Of a stretch of DNA of 21,052 nucleotides, positions 7,435-15,378 are shown one piece after another. The DNA comes from CAZMGG01 sp964565715. GTDB taxonomy: Bacteria; Planctomycetota; UBA1135; UBA2386. The position numbers and the translations under genes were made by a program. Positions within the stretch are counted from its first letter, which is position 1, and each line of letters opens with the position of its first letter. A model generated the notes under the pieces. That model was given only the letters and a program-made list of their open reading frames with translations. It was not told where the DNA came from and did not search any database. The stretch is taken from contig CAZMGG010000103.1 of the NCBI GenBank assembly GCA_964565715.1, positions 1-21,052 on the forward strand, read 5' to 3'.

Positions 7435-8787
7435 TCACCGCAGCCGGATCACCAGGGCGTCGCTGGCGGCGAAACCGAGCACATTGCCGCCCGAGGTGGA
7501 TGCGGTCTGCGCGTAGACCTCGAAGCCGTAGACCGCCGGGTTCAGCGGGACCGGGATGGCCAGCCGGGCCTCGCCGACGCCGTCCACCGGCACGAGATAC
7601 GACGCCTCGTTCGAGGCGTAGAGGCGGCAGCCTGGCGCGCCAAGGATGCCGGCATCGAACGGCAGCGGCCCCAGCCCGGGCCACTGCGTGTCGCTGACGC
7701 CGAGCCAGAAGATCGCAAGCCCGTTGGGCTCGGCCGCGCGCAGCTCCAGGGTGAAACTCTGCCCCTGCCGCGGCAGGCCCCGCCAGCCCATGCGCGGCTC
7801 CCGCCCAAGCCCGTTCAGGCAACCCTTGCCGAGATACTCGAACGGCGACTCGGAGGCGTTGGCCAGGCTGCCGAGTCCGGAGAAGAACGGGAAGTAGTAG
7901 GCCGGCGTGAACGGACCGCTGCCCGACAGGCGCAGGGAGTAGATGTTGGTGATGTCCACATGCCACGCCGGGCCAACCGCGACGACATCGGTCCAAGGGT
8001 CGTAGGCGAGGACGATGAAGCCATAGCCCTGGGGGTTCGAGAAGTCTGGGTCAAGAGGTCTGCTGGCCCGCCAGACACGCGCCCCAGACCAGGTATCGAT
8101 TTCGTAGAGGCCGTCGTAGCTCATCGCGAGCAACTTCCCGTCCCTACCACGGGTGATCGACACCAGGTTTGGCGTTGGCGTCGGAAACGTGGTCACCAAC
8201 CGGGCGACCAGCGAGCCCGAGGTCGTGTCCACAGCCCAGATCCGCGCCTCTGCGTAGCTCGCAGTCGAGAAGAAGAACTCGCGCCCGTCCACATGCACAC
8301 CCCAGACACTGCCTGGACCCATGCTGTTCACAACGAACACGTTGCCCAAAGCCGTGAATGGTTCATTGTTGATCGCCTTGGAGACGTGCCCGACATCGCC
8401 ATTCAGCCCGAGCACCCAGAGCCTGCTGCGCGTCGTCGCAATGTAGCCATTGGTGAATGGCATCGATCCCGGGAGCTCTACCGTGATCCTGTTGCTCGGT
8501 ACCGTCGGGTCGTAGCGGGCCCTGTGATAGCGACTCGGAGGCCCATGACGAAGGAGGTACATCAGGCCCGATTCATCAGCCGTGACCACCGTGCCCACCA
8601 TGCCGGAGAACTCGAGCCACACCCAGTTCTGATCCTGCACCAGGATCTCGGCATGGCGCGTCGAGCTCACCCAGGACCCGCGCGGCACCTGACATCCGCC
8701 GGATGCACAGGCAAGCGCGATGACGGTGCCCCCTGCCATCGACCAGCGCATGGCTGCATGCGCACGGAATGCATCAAACCACTTCAT
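7435..8787 (-). CDS. Exported propeller-like protein, second gene of module copy A, 450 aa
   Basis: No named family recognised. The N-terminus has a hydrophobic export segment (about residues 12-32, ending CASGGC), either a signal peptide or a weak lipobox. The body contains repeated propeller-like motifs (LWVLGLNGDVGHV, IWAVDTTSGSLVARL, YDGLYEIDTWSGARVW, VLAYDPWTDVVAVG) like those of PQQ/SMP-30-type beta-propellers. The last ~110 residues, from TLELRAAEPNGLAIFWLG, form a C-terminal beta domain also present in two other proteins of this window. The ATG at 8787 overlaps the TGA of the upstream gene as ATGA, so the two are probably translationally coupled; this start was preferred over one further upstream for that reason. 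The C-terminal part is essentially identical to copy B (18352-19725), while 8008-8367 is strongly diverged. Surface-exposed binding or adhesion is a guess. Confidence 0.8.
   Translation of the reverse strand: MKWFDAFRAHAAMRWSMAGGTVIALACASGGCQVPRGSWVSSTRHAEILVQDQNWVWLEFSGMVGTVVTADESGLMYLLRHGPPSRYHRARYDPTVPSNRITVELPGSMPFTNGYIATTRSRLWVLGLNGDVGHVSKAINNEPFTALGNVFVVNSMGPGSVWGVHVDGREFFFSTASYAEARIWAVDTTSGSLVARLVTTFPTPTPNLVSITRGRDGKLLAMSYDGLYEIDTWSGARVWRASRPLDPDFSNPQGYGFIVLAYDPWTDVVAVGPAWHVDITNIYSLRLSGSGPFTPAYYFPFFSGLGSLANASESPFEYLGKGCLNGLGREPRMGWRGLPRQGQSFTLELRAAEPNGLAIFWLGVSDTQWPGLGPLPFDAGILGAPGCRLYASNEASYLVPVDGVGEARLAIPVPLNPAVYGFEVYAQTASTSGGNVLGFAASDALVIRLR
7502..7974. repeat. 473-bp identical tract, copy A (partner 18419-18891)
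   Basis: Compared line by line with 18419-18891 (offset 10917) and found no difference. It encodes most of the C-terminal domain of the second module gene. Identity is broken by single synonymous changes at 7501 and 7975. Confidence 0.93.
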
Positions 8788-10880
8788 GGCGCCAGTCCAA
8801 ACCAGGTGCCTCGGGATGCAGCCCACCGCCCCGTGGGGTTGGCCCCCGAGTACTCCTCCACCACCATCTGCACGAAGTACTTGTCCCCCGCCGCACCAAC
8901 GAGAGCAGGAAAGACGAAGAGGTCATTCCCGATCGCGTTGCTCGAGGTGGTGAACACCGTGGTCAGGTTGCGGGCGCCCATCGCCGGGGTCGGAGTGCCC
9001 CCGACGAACGCCGGAGTCCACGTCACATCCGGGCTGATGGGGTCCTGCTGGAACGAGTAGCAGAGGGTCCATCGGTAGGAGACCGGCTGGTTGTTGCTCG
9101 TAGTCGGATACTCCCCGGCGTTGGCATCGCGAAGGATGAGTGACCCACCAACCCGCGGTGGACCATAGGGGTTGACCACGACCGGATGCAGGCCCTGCGC
9201 AGGGCCTGCCGTGAACGGCGTGGAGCCCCAGTACCGGTTCAGGTGACCCTGCTTGACAACAAAGGCCAAGCCGAGGTTGGTGCCACCGGATACATAGACG
9301 ACACCCGAATCAGCACCCGGGGACACGTCCCAGGCACCCAGAAAGCCATCCAGGAATCTCTGCACGGGATTGCCAGGCAGTGGCAGGCTTGTGAAGGCCG
9401 TGTCGAAGCTGCCCAGCACCTGAAGGTCTTCGCCTGCCTGTCCCGTCAGGAAGGTGAGACTGATCCCGTCGTTGTACTGGGCCAGGAACCCGGTTCGTCC
9501 CAGCCCACGAATATGGTGCACCTTGTCAGGAAACTGCGAGTACCCGAGTGGCTGTACGAAGGGCGTCTCGGTGTCGCTCGTTGCCGAGTCCGCGTCCGCC
9601 CCATCGCCCTTCGTGTACGAGAATCGCTCGATGTTGGCCGTGTTGTCTTCCTGCAACCGCCAGAGGGCCGGCGTCGGCGCCGCAGTGGCGTCGAAGTAGA
9701 CGCTGTGGACGCTCTTGGAAGCAGGCGAATCGACGGTGTTCTGGGGCGCCGTCGGGAATGGGTCGATCACCGGCAGATCGAACACGTCGATGCGCCCATC
9801 GGATCCGCTTGCAGTGGAAGGGCCGAGCGACACGAACAGACGATCACCAACGGGCATCGCGTCGTGGGGCGGAAGGACTGCGGCGGGTACAGCATTGTTC
9901 TTCGCTTGGTAGTCCATGACGAATCCCTGGACCATTCCCAACGCAGGCTTCAACACCGTTGCGGTGACGGGAGCGCCACCGGGGCCGATCTGGATCCCCC
10001 GCGTTCGCGCGTTGGAGTCATCCGTGACCCACAGCGCCCCCCGCTCCGCGTCCAGGTAGATCATGTGGCACTTGCCGAGCGGTGCGATGCTCGTGTGCAG
10101 GAGTCCGGCGCCAGTCCACCAGTAGTCGGGCAACGCGGGATCAGGCTCGAGGTAGTGGTAGGCGGTAGCGGTGTTCCGACGCAGCGGGATCACCCAGATA
10201 CCCGCATGCAGGGTGTTGATCGAATAGACGTACCAGCGACCCTGGCCATTGTTCGCCGGCGGCGGCTCGTACCAGGCCACCGCCTCGCGGTTGGTCGTGT
10301 TCTTGGTGGTGTACGGATAGGGGAACGGGTTCGACGTCGGACAGTACGCAAGGTTGGGATCGAAAGAGGTCCCGTTGTGGCCGTTGAGCCAGAGATGCAG
10401 ACCCGGATCGACGTTCTCCGGAATCGTCACCGATGCCCCCGCCGGCCGCGGCCCCAGGTAGCCCCAGCCGGTCTCCGCCACGAACGACACGTGGTTGGTC
10501 GCGGGGATCACCACCTGGCTCGCCGACGCGCTCCACTGCACCCCTGCCGGCGTCCCCGACTGCGGCGTCGCATCGATGATGTGGATGCCGTCCGACCGGC
10601 AGGCCAGGAAGTACTCATGATCGTCGTTGGGGTCGGGCGTGCCCATCGAGTCCGTGAAGCCGAACACTCCCGACTGCCGGAGCAGCGGGCAGGCGGCAGG
10701 CGGCTGCCCCGGATCGCCCGGGCGTGGGAATCCGCCGATCGGCGCGAACATCGCCAAGGCAGCCGGGGAGTTGGTAGGCAGGGGAGGCACGGGGCTTGGC
10801 GTCTGCGACCGGCCGGCGCCGGCGGGGAGCACGGCGGCAACGAGAACGATAGCGCGCGTAGCGCGGGCGGACAGGGTCAC
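8784..10880 (-). CDS. Secreted LVIVD/propeller-like protein, first gene of module copy A, 698 aa
   Basis: Large exported protein. From the GTG at 10880 the product starts with a clean signal peptide (MTLSARATRAIVLVAAV, cleavage near AGAGRS-Q), and CGGAGGG (10888-10894) lies 7 nt upstream. The frame is also open back to a GTG at 11015, which has GGAAGGA ahead of it and would include the CGAGA repeat; that start remains possible. FGFTDSMGTPDPNDDHEYFLACRSDGIHIIDA and LPPHDAMPVGDRLFVS resemble LVIVD-repeat or 'choice-of-anchor B' type propellers (tentative, from memory). Further strands follow (ALWRLQEDN, HIRGLGRTGFLAQYNDG), and the C-terminus reads RGTWFGLAP. Bases 9183-9683 are identical to copy B. 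The gene ends in the ATGA overlap with the next gene. Function unknown; the context says it acts together with the downstream protein. Confidence 0.78.
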   Translation of the reverse strand: MTLSARATRAIVLVAAVLPAGAGRSQTPSPVPPLPTNSPAALAMFAPIGGFPRPGDPGQPPAACPLLRQSGVFGFTDSMGTPDPNDDHEYFLACRSDGIHIIDATPQSGTPAGVQWSASASQVVIPATNHVSFVAETGWGYLGPRPAGASVTIPENVDPGLHLWLNGHNGTSFDPNLAYCPTSNPFPYPYTTKNTTNREAVAWYEPPPANNGQGRWYVYSINTLHAGIWVIPLRRNTATAYHYLEPDPALPDYWWTGAGLLHTSIAPLGKCHMIYLDAERGALWVTDDSNARTRGIQIGPGGAPVTATVLKPALGMVQGFVMDYQAKNNAVPAAVLPPHDAMPVGDRLFVSLGPSTASGSDGRIDVFDLPVIDPFPTAPQNTVDSPASKSVHSVYFDATAAPTPALWRLQEDNTANIERFSYTKGDGADADSATSDTETPFVQPLGYSQFPDKVHHIRGLGRTGFLAQYNDGISLTFLTGQAGEDLQVLGSFDTAFTSLPLPGNPVQRFLDGFLGAWDVSPGADSGVVYVSGGTNLGLAFVVKQGHLNRYWGSTPFTAGPAQGLHPVVVNPYGPPRVGGSLILRDANAGEYPTTSNNQPVSYRWTLCYSFQQDPISPDVTWTPAFVGGTPTPAMGARNLTTVFTTSSNAIGNDLFVFPALVGAAGDKYFVQMVVEEYSGANPTGRWAASRGTWFGLAP
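9183..9683. repeat. 501-bp identical tract, copy A (partner 20121-20621)
   Basis: Compared line by line with 20121-20621 (offset 10938) and found no difference. It lies inside the first module gene. The first changes at the edges are C/T at 9182 and A/G at 9684. Confidence 0.93.
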
Positions 10881-10962
10881 GGCCCAGCCCTCCGGGCCCC
10901 CAGTACACCCCCACGACGTCGAGAGGGCCGTGCGGCACAGCCGCGCGAACGCAGCCCTAGGC

Positions 10963-11004
10963 CGAGACGAGACGAGACGAGACGAGACGAGACGAGACGA
11001 GACG
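10963..11004. repeat. Pentanucleotide tandem repeat (CGAGA)8 + CG
   Basis: Eight perfect head-to-tail copies of CGAGA followed by CG, read on the + strand. On the minus strand it is TCTCG repeated and translates as VSSRL repeats in the open frame upstream of the first gene of module A. The unit length is not a multiple of three, so a change in copy number shifts any frame that crosses it. Confidence 0.95.
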
Positions 11005-11039
11005 GTCACGCTCACACGAGTGTTCCTTCCATGGGGGAA

Positions 11040-11068
11040 ATCCTAGCGCGCCATCGATCCCGCGCGAA
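11040..11068 (-). promoter_or_regulatory. Candidate promoter of module copy A
   Basis: Read on the minus strand: TTCGCG (11068-11063), a 17-bp spacer, then TAGGAT (11045-11040, 4 of 6 to TATAAT). Transcription would start near 11033, just ahead of GGAAGGA and the GTG at 11015, and would carry the CGAGA repeat in the transcript. Confidence 0.35.
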
Positions 11069-11127
11069 GTCCCTCACGCCGACACGCGCCGACACACCGA
11101 CGCTGGGTCGACTACGCCCTTCGACCC

Positions 11128-11156
11128 TTCCGCCTCGCGCCGAGCAGGCCTACCCT
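11128..11156 (+). promoter_or_regulatory. Candidate promoter of the Cu+ ATPase gene
   Basis: A TACCCT -10-like box at 11151-11156 lies 9 nt before the ATG. A weak TTCCGC (11128-11133) precedes it at 17 bp. The same TACCCT hexamer serves as the proposed -10 of the tRNA-Pro gene. The transcript would be nearly leaderless. Confidence 0.25.
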
Positions 11157-11165
11157 CTCCTCCCC

Positions 11166-13340
11166 ATGACGGACGGGAAGCCGCACGACTGCTGCGCGCA
11201 CCACGCGCACCCGCCGGCCGCATCGGCCGCCCCCGCCACCCCCGCCGCCACCGCCTGGACCTGCCCCATGCACCCCGAGGTGCAGGCCCAGGGCCCCGGC
11301 GACTGCCCGAGCTGCGGCATGGCGCTCGAGCCCGTCACCCCCACCGCCGACGACCCCGCCGCCCGCGCCGAACTGCGCGCCATGACGCGCCGCACGCTGG
11401 TCGCCGCCGGGCTCACCCTGCCGGTGCTGGTGCTGGCCATGGGGCCGATGCTGGGCATCCCCTTCCTCGCCGCCGTACCACACCGCCTGTCCGCCTTCCT
11501 GCAGACCGCGCTCACCGCCGGCGTCGTGTTCGGCGCCGGCTGGCCCCTGCTGGCGCGGGCCGCGCGTTCGCTGCGACCGCTGCGGCCCAACATGTTCACC
11601 CTGGTGGCGCTGGGCACGCTCGCCGCGTTCGCCCAGAGCACGCTGGTGGCCACAGCCCCCGACCTGCTGCCGACCGCCGGCCACGACGCGCTCTACTTCG
11701 AGGCCGCCGCCGTCATCGTGACGCTGGTGCTGCTCGGCCAGGTGCTCGAACTGCGCGCGCGGCACCGCACCGGCGAGGCCCTGCGCGCCCTGCTCGACCT
11801 GCAGCCGCCCATCGCGCGCCGCGTCACCGACGACGGCGAACGGGACGTGCCGCTGCACGAGGTGCAGATCGGCGATCTGCTGCGGGTGCGGCCCGGCGAG
11901 CGGGTGCCCACCGACGCCGAGGTGGTCGAGGGCAGCTCGGCGGTGGACGAGTCGATGCTCACCGGCGAGCCGATCCCGCGGAGCAGGAACCCCGGCGATC
12001 CGGTCACCGGCGGCACCATGAACGGCACCGGCGCGCTGCTGGTGCGGGCCCGCAAGGTCGGCGCCGAGACGACGTTGATGCGCATCATCGCCCTGGTCGG
12101 CGAGGCCCAGCGCAGCCGGGCGCCGGCACAGAACCTGGCCGACCGGGTGGCCGGCCTGCTGGTGCCAGCGGTGCTGGCGGCGGCGGCGATCACCTTCGGG
12201 GTCTGGCTGTTGTTCGGCCCCGCACCCGCCTGGCAACACGGCCTGCTGCAGGCCATCGCCGTGCTGATCGTGGCGTGTCCCTGCGCCGTCGGCCTCGCCA
12301 CGCCGATGTCGGTGATGGTGGCGATGGGCCGCGGCGCGCGCCTGGGCGCGCTGTTCCGCGATGCGGCGGCGCTCGAGAAGCTGGCCACCGCCGACACCCT
12401 GGTGGTCGACAAGACCGGCACGCTGACGCTGGGCCGCCCGGAGCTGCACGAGGTGCGCCCGGTCGGCGGCTTCCCGAAGGACGAGCTGCTGGGGCTCGCC
12501 GCCGGGCTCGAACGGCTGAGCGAGCATCCGCTCGCCCAGGCCATCGTGCGGGGCGCCGAGAAGGGCGACGCCGTGCCCGGACTGGCCCGCGACTTCGCCG
12601 CGACGCCGGGCAAGGGCGTGCAGGGCCGGGTCGACGACCGCCGGGTGGCGCTGGGCAGCGCCGCGTTCCTGCGCGAGCTGTCCGCCGATCCGGCGCCGCT
12701 GGCCGAGTCGGCGCGCGAACTGCGGCGGCAGGGCAGCACGGTGCTGTTCGCCGCGGTGGACGGCCGGCTGGCGGGCCTGCTGGCGCTGCGCGACCCGATC
12801 AAGGAGGAAGCCGGCGAGGTGCTCGACGCGCTGCGGGCCCAGGGCGTGCGGATCGTGCTGCTCACCGGCGATCACGAGACCACCGCCAAGGCCGTCGCCG
12901 ACGCCCTGTTCGTGCGCGAGGTGCACGCCTCCGTGCTGCCCGCCGACAAGGCCCGCATCGTCGGCGGACTGCAGGCCGCGGGCGCCACCGTGGCGATGGT
13001 CGGCGACGGCATCAACGACGCGCCGGCGCTGGCCACGGCCGACGTCGGCATCGCGATCGGTGGCGGCGCCGACGTGGCGCTGCAGAGCGCCCAGGTCACC
13101 CTGCTGCGAGGCAACCTGCGGGCCCTGCTGGCGGCCCGCCGGCTCAGCCGGGCGGCCCGGGCCAACATGCGGCAGAACCTGTGGCTGGCGTTCGGCTACA
13201 ACGCGCTGGCGATACCGGTGGCCGCCGGCGCCCTGTATCCGCTCTTCGGCTGGCTGCTTTCGCCCATGCTGGCGGCGCTTCTGATGAGCCTCAGCTCGGT
13301 CAGCGTCATCGGCAACGCCCTGCGGCTGGCCCGGGCCTGA
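11166..13340 (+). CDS. copA: Cu+-type P1B ATPase with N-terminal heavy-metal-binding domain, 724 aa
   Basis: Membrane ATPase that exports Cu+ (or Ag+) from the cytoplasm. The N-terminus is Cys/His/Pro/Ala-rich (DCCAHHAHPP) and is followed by a YHS-like heavy-metal-binding domain, CPMHPEVQAQGPGDCPSCGMALE (Cys pairs at about residues 33-51), instead of the classic GMTCxxC domain. Catalytic motifs are in order: actuator MLTGEP, transmembrane C371-P-C373 in ACPCAVGLATP, phosphorylated D415 in DKTGTLT, H454 in SEHPLAQ, and D614/D618 in GDGINDAPALA. FGYNALAIP and MSLSSVSVIGNALRL in the last two helices carry the Asn-Tyr and Met-Ser-Ser residues typical of Cu+-selective subgroup 1B-1. The start is the ATG at 11166; the longer open frame upstream lies antisense to module A. 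No copper chaperone or regulator gene is adjacent. The symbol is by class; CopB-like naming is possible. Confidence 0.93.
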   Translation: MTDGKPHDCCAHHAHPPAASAAPATPAATAWTCPMHPEVQAQGPGDCPSCGMALEPVTPTADDPAARAELRAMTRRTLVAAGLTLPVLVLAMGPMLGIPFLAAVPHRLSAFLQTALTAGVVFGAGWPLLARAARSLRPLRPNMFTLVALGTLAAFAQSTLVATAPDLLPTAGHDALYFEAAAVIVTLVLLGQVLELRARHRTGEALRALLDLQPPIARRVTDDGERDVPLHEVQIGDLLRVRPGERVPTDAEVVEGSSAVDESMLTGEPIPRSRNPGDPVTGGTMNGTGALLVRARKVGAETTLMRIIALVGEAQRSRAPAQNLADRVAGLLVPAVLAAAAITFGVWLLFGPAPAWQHGLLQAIAVLIVACPCAVGLATPMSVMVAMGRGARLGALFRDAAALEKLATADTLVVDKTGTLTLGRPELHEVRPVGGFPKDELLGLAAGLERLSEHPLAQAIVRGAEKGDAVPGLARDFAATPGKGVQGRVDDRRVALGSAAFLRELSADPAPLAESARELRRQGSTVLFAAVDGRLAGLLALRDPIKEEAGEVLDALRAQGVRIVLLTGDHETTAKAVADALFVREVHASVLPADKARIVGGLQAAGATVAMVGDGINDAPALATADVGIAIGGGADVALQSAQVTLLRGNLRALLAARRLSRAARANMRQNLWLAFGYNALAIPVAAGALYPLFGWLLSPMLAALLMSLSSVSVIGNALRLARA

Positions 13341-13408
13341 GAGGGGGGCATGGGCAGGCCCGGGCGCGTCGCTACCATGGCGCCACCTCGTTCCCCCCCA
13401 GGACCACC

Positions 13409-15118
13409 ATGACCATGCCCACCCTCCGCGCGCTCGCGCTGTCGCTCCTCTGCGCCACCCCTGCCCTGGCGCAGTTCACCCACGTGATCCCGAACGGCAC
13501 CGCCACGGTGGCCGGCAACAGCTCCAACGCCTTCCCCTGGGGCACCGCCGCCGCGAGTTGGGCGGGCCTGCGGTTGATGGCGGTGTACGACAGCTCCAAC
13601 TTCACCGCGGCCTCGATCAACGGCCCGATCGTGATCACCAAGCTGCGCTGGCGCGCCAACGACTCCGCCAACACCTGGACCGGCGGCACCTTCGCCACCG
13701 GCACCGTGCGGCTGTCGACCGCCGCGGTGGACTGGGCCGCGGTGACCACCAACTACGCCAGCAACCACGGCCCCGACCTGATCACCGCCTACACCGGTCC
13801 GGTGACCTACCAGGCCGGCACCGGCAACGGCACCGGCGTCCCGGCGCCGTGGGTGGTCGACATCACGCTCAGCACGCCGTTCCTCTACGACCCCGCCAAC
13901 GGCGACCTCGCCATCGACTGCGACTACCCCGGCGGCACCAACTTCGTCGGCGGCAGCCTGTCGTCCATGGACATCCAGTCGACGGGCTCCATGGCCAGCC
14001 GCATCTACGCCAGTTCGATGTACCCGAACGCCAACGGCACGACCCAGAACCACGGCCCGGTGGTCGAGGTGAGCTACCTGCCGTCGCAGAACGCCGCCAC
14101 GGCGCAGCGCTACGGCGCGGGCTGCTACACGCGGCCCGGTTCGTTCTACGAGCTGTTCACCACCGCTGCGGCCTTCGACCTCGCCAACAGCTCGCTGACC
14201 ATGATCGCCACCGGCAACGGCTACGTGGTGGTGCCGGGCCTCACCAGCTACGTGGCGCCGACGGCGACGGCCACGACGCTCACGCTCGCCAACAACGCCG
14301 AGACGACGGTGAACCTGGCCTCGCCGCTGGCCTACCCCGGCGGCACCACCTCGGCGCTGACCGTGTGCAGCAACGGCTTCATCTCGGTCGCCAGCGGCAA
14401 CGGCACCGGCGCGGCGCCGGCGAGCGGGCCCTTCCTGGTGTTCCCGCAGGCGTGCTGGGCGCCGAGCTGGCACGACTACGACACGACGGTCGGCGGCGCG
14501 ATCAAGTTCGAGCAGGTGGGCGGCCTGTCCATCGTCACCTGGGAAGGCGTCGGCAGCGTCGGCGTCACCGGCAGCAGCAGCACCTTCCAGGTGCAGTTCG
14601 ACCGCACCAGCGGCAGCGTGCACTACGTCTGGGGCGTGATGAGCAACGGCGGCAACGGCCACCTGGTCGGCTTCAAGGCCGCCGGCATCGCCCTCGATCC
14701 GGGCAACGTCGACCTGTCGGCGACCCCGCCCGGCACCATCCAGGCCGGTCGCGACCTGCTCGGCCTGCGGCTCGATGCCTCGGCCCGGCCGCTGATCAAC
14801 ACCAGCGTCAACCTGGTCACCACCGAGTTCCCGGCCAGCAGCGCGCTCGGCGCCCTGATCCTGAGCTTCACCCAGCACCTGCCCGGCCTGCCGCTGGCCG
14901 CCATGGGCATGCCCGACTGCTCGCAGTTCGTCGGCCTGGACGCCTCGTTCCTGCTGCTGCCCGTGCAGGGCTCGGCCACGTTCGCCCTGGCGGTGCCCAA
15001 CGACCCGGCCCTGAACGGCCTGCACGTGTTCGGCCAGTCGGCGGCGTTCGTGCCGGCGGTGAATCCGCTCGGCGTGCTGTCGTCCAACGGCCTCGACCTG
15101 CGGGTGGGCACGCAGTAG
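13409..15118 (+). CDS. Secreted beta-rich protein with planctomycete-type C-terminal domain, 569 aa
   Basis: Not a named family to me. A signal peptide is evident (MTMPTLRALALSLLCATPALA-Q). The mature protein is rich in Thr, Ser, Gly and Asn with few charges, as in extracellular beta proteins. Residues ~20-230 form one region (DSSNFTAASINGPIVITKLRW, FLYDPANGDLAIDCDYPGG). Residues ~285-440 look nidogen-like (LTVCSNGFISVASGNG, FPQACWAPSWHDYDT, SIVTWEGVGS, STFQVQFDRTSGSVHYVWG). The last ~75 residues (MGMPDCSQFV, SFLLLPVQGSATFALAVPND, LNGLHVFGQSAAFV, LSSNGLDLRV) align with the C-terminal domain of the propeller-like proteins at 7435-8787 and 18352-19725. The start is the first of two nearby ATGs (13409 and 13415). 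It follows the ATPase by 68 bp on the same strand; a functional link is not evident. Confidence 0.82.
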   Translation: MTMPTLRALALSLLCATPALAQFTHVIPNGTATVAGNSSNAFPWGTAAASWAGLRLMAVYDSSNFTAASINGPIVITKLRWRANDSANTWTGGTFATGTVRLSTAAVDWAAVTTNYASNHGPDLITAYTGPVTYQAGTGNGTGVPAPWVVDITLSTPFLYDPANGDLAIDCDYPGGTNFVGGSLSSMDIQSTGSMASRIYASSMYPNANGTTQNHGPVVEVSYLPSQNAATAQRYGAGCYTRPGSFYELFTTAAAFDLANSSLTMIATGNGYVVVPGLTSYVAPTATATTLTLANNAETTVNLASPLAYPGGTTSALTVCSNGFISVASGNGTGAAPASGPFLVFPQACWAPSWHDYDTTVGGAIKFEQVGGLSIVTWEGVGSVGVTGSSSTFQVQFDRTSGSVHYVWGVMSNGGNGHLVGFKAAGIALDPGNVDLSATPPGTIQAGRDLLGLRLDASARPLINTSVNLVTTEFPASSALGALILSFTQHLPGLPLAAMGMPDCSQFVGLDASFLLLPVQGSATFALAVPNDPALNGLHVFGQSAAFVPAVNPLGVLSSNGLDLRVGTQ

Positions 15119-15147
15119 GCCCACAGCTGGCCCGGCGGGAGGAAAGC

Positions 15148-15224
<77 letters not shown>

Positions 15225-15235
15225 ACCTGTGGCAC

Positions 15236-15254
15236 CGGCCCCCCCGGGGGGCCG
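15236..15254. repeat. 19-bp GC palindrome in the tRNA leader
   Basis: CGGCCCCCC-C-GGGGGGCCG is a perfect palindrome around one central base. It sits between the proposed tRNA promoter and the tRNA 5' end. It may fold in the precursor tRNA or block read-through on the other strand; no function can be read from the sequence. Confidence 0.6.
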
Positions 15255-15268
15255 TTGCAGAGGCGGGA

Positions 15269-15297
15269 AGGGTAGCGTCCGACCCCACTCCGGTCAA
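15269..15297 (-). promoter_or_regulatory. Promoter of tRNA-Pro
   Basis: On the minus strand TTGACC (15297-15292) is followed after exactly 17 bp by TACCCT (15274-15269). The -35 box is 5 of 6 to consensus. The start would lie near 15262, about 38 nt before the mature tRNA end. Confidence 0.55.
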
Positions 15298-15341
15298 GGC
15301 AGCCGGCCGCCGGATCCTCATCCCGGGACCCCCGCGCACCG

Positions 15342-15370
15342 TTCTCCGCGGCGCACCCGCCGCCTATGGT
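15342..15370 (+). promoter_or_regulatory. Candidate promoter of mgtE
   Basis: TATGGT (15365-15370) ends 8 nt before the mgtE ATG, and a weak TTCTCC (15342-15347) lies 17 bp upstream. Transcription would begin at or next to the ATG, implying a leaderless message. No Mg2+ riboswitch-like leader is seen. Confidence 0.3.
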
Positions 15371-15378
15371 GCCCGCGC

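Noticed and set aside
7960..9060. + strand frame opposite module A, with a similar frame opposite module B
   Set aside because: It recurs in both copies only because the DNA is duplicated. No domain is recognisable, and the minus-strand genes have signal segments and coupled starts.
11085..11105. CGCCGACAC-like imperfect repeat before the Cu+ ATPase, considered as a metal-regulator operator
   Set aside because: Units are irregular and there is no dyad symmetry like known copper-regulator sites. Probably chance in GC-rich sequence.
9186..11165. 5' extension of the Cu+ ATPase frame by 660 codons
   Set aside because: The extension is antisense to module A genes. The ATPase N-terminal domain begins naturally at the ATG at 11166.
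11112..12926. Long minus-strand frame opposite the Cu+ ATPase
   Set aside because: Antisense shadow: compositionally odd and without motifs, while the + strand has every P-type ATPase motif in frame.
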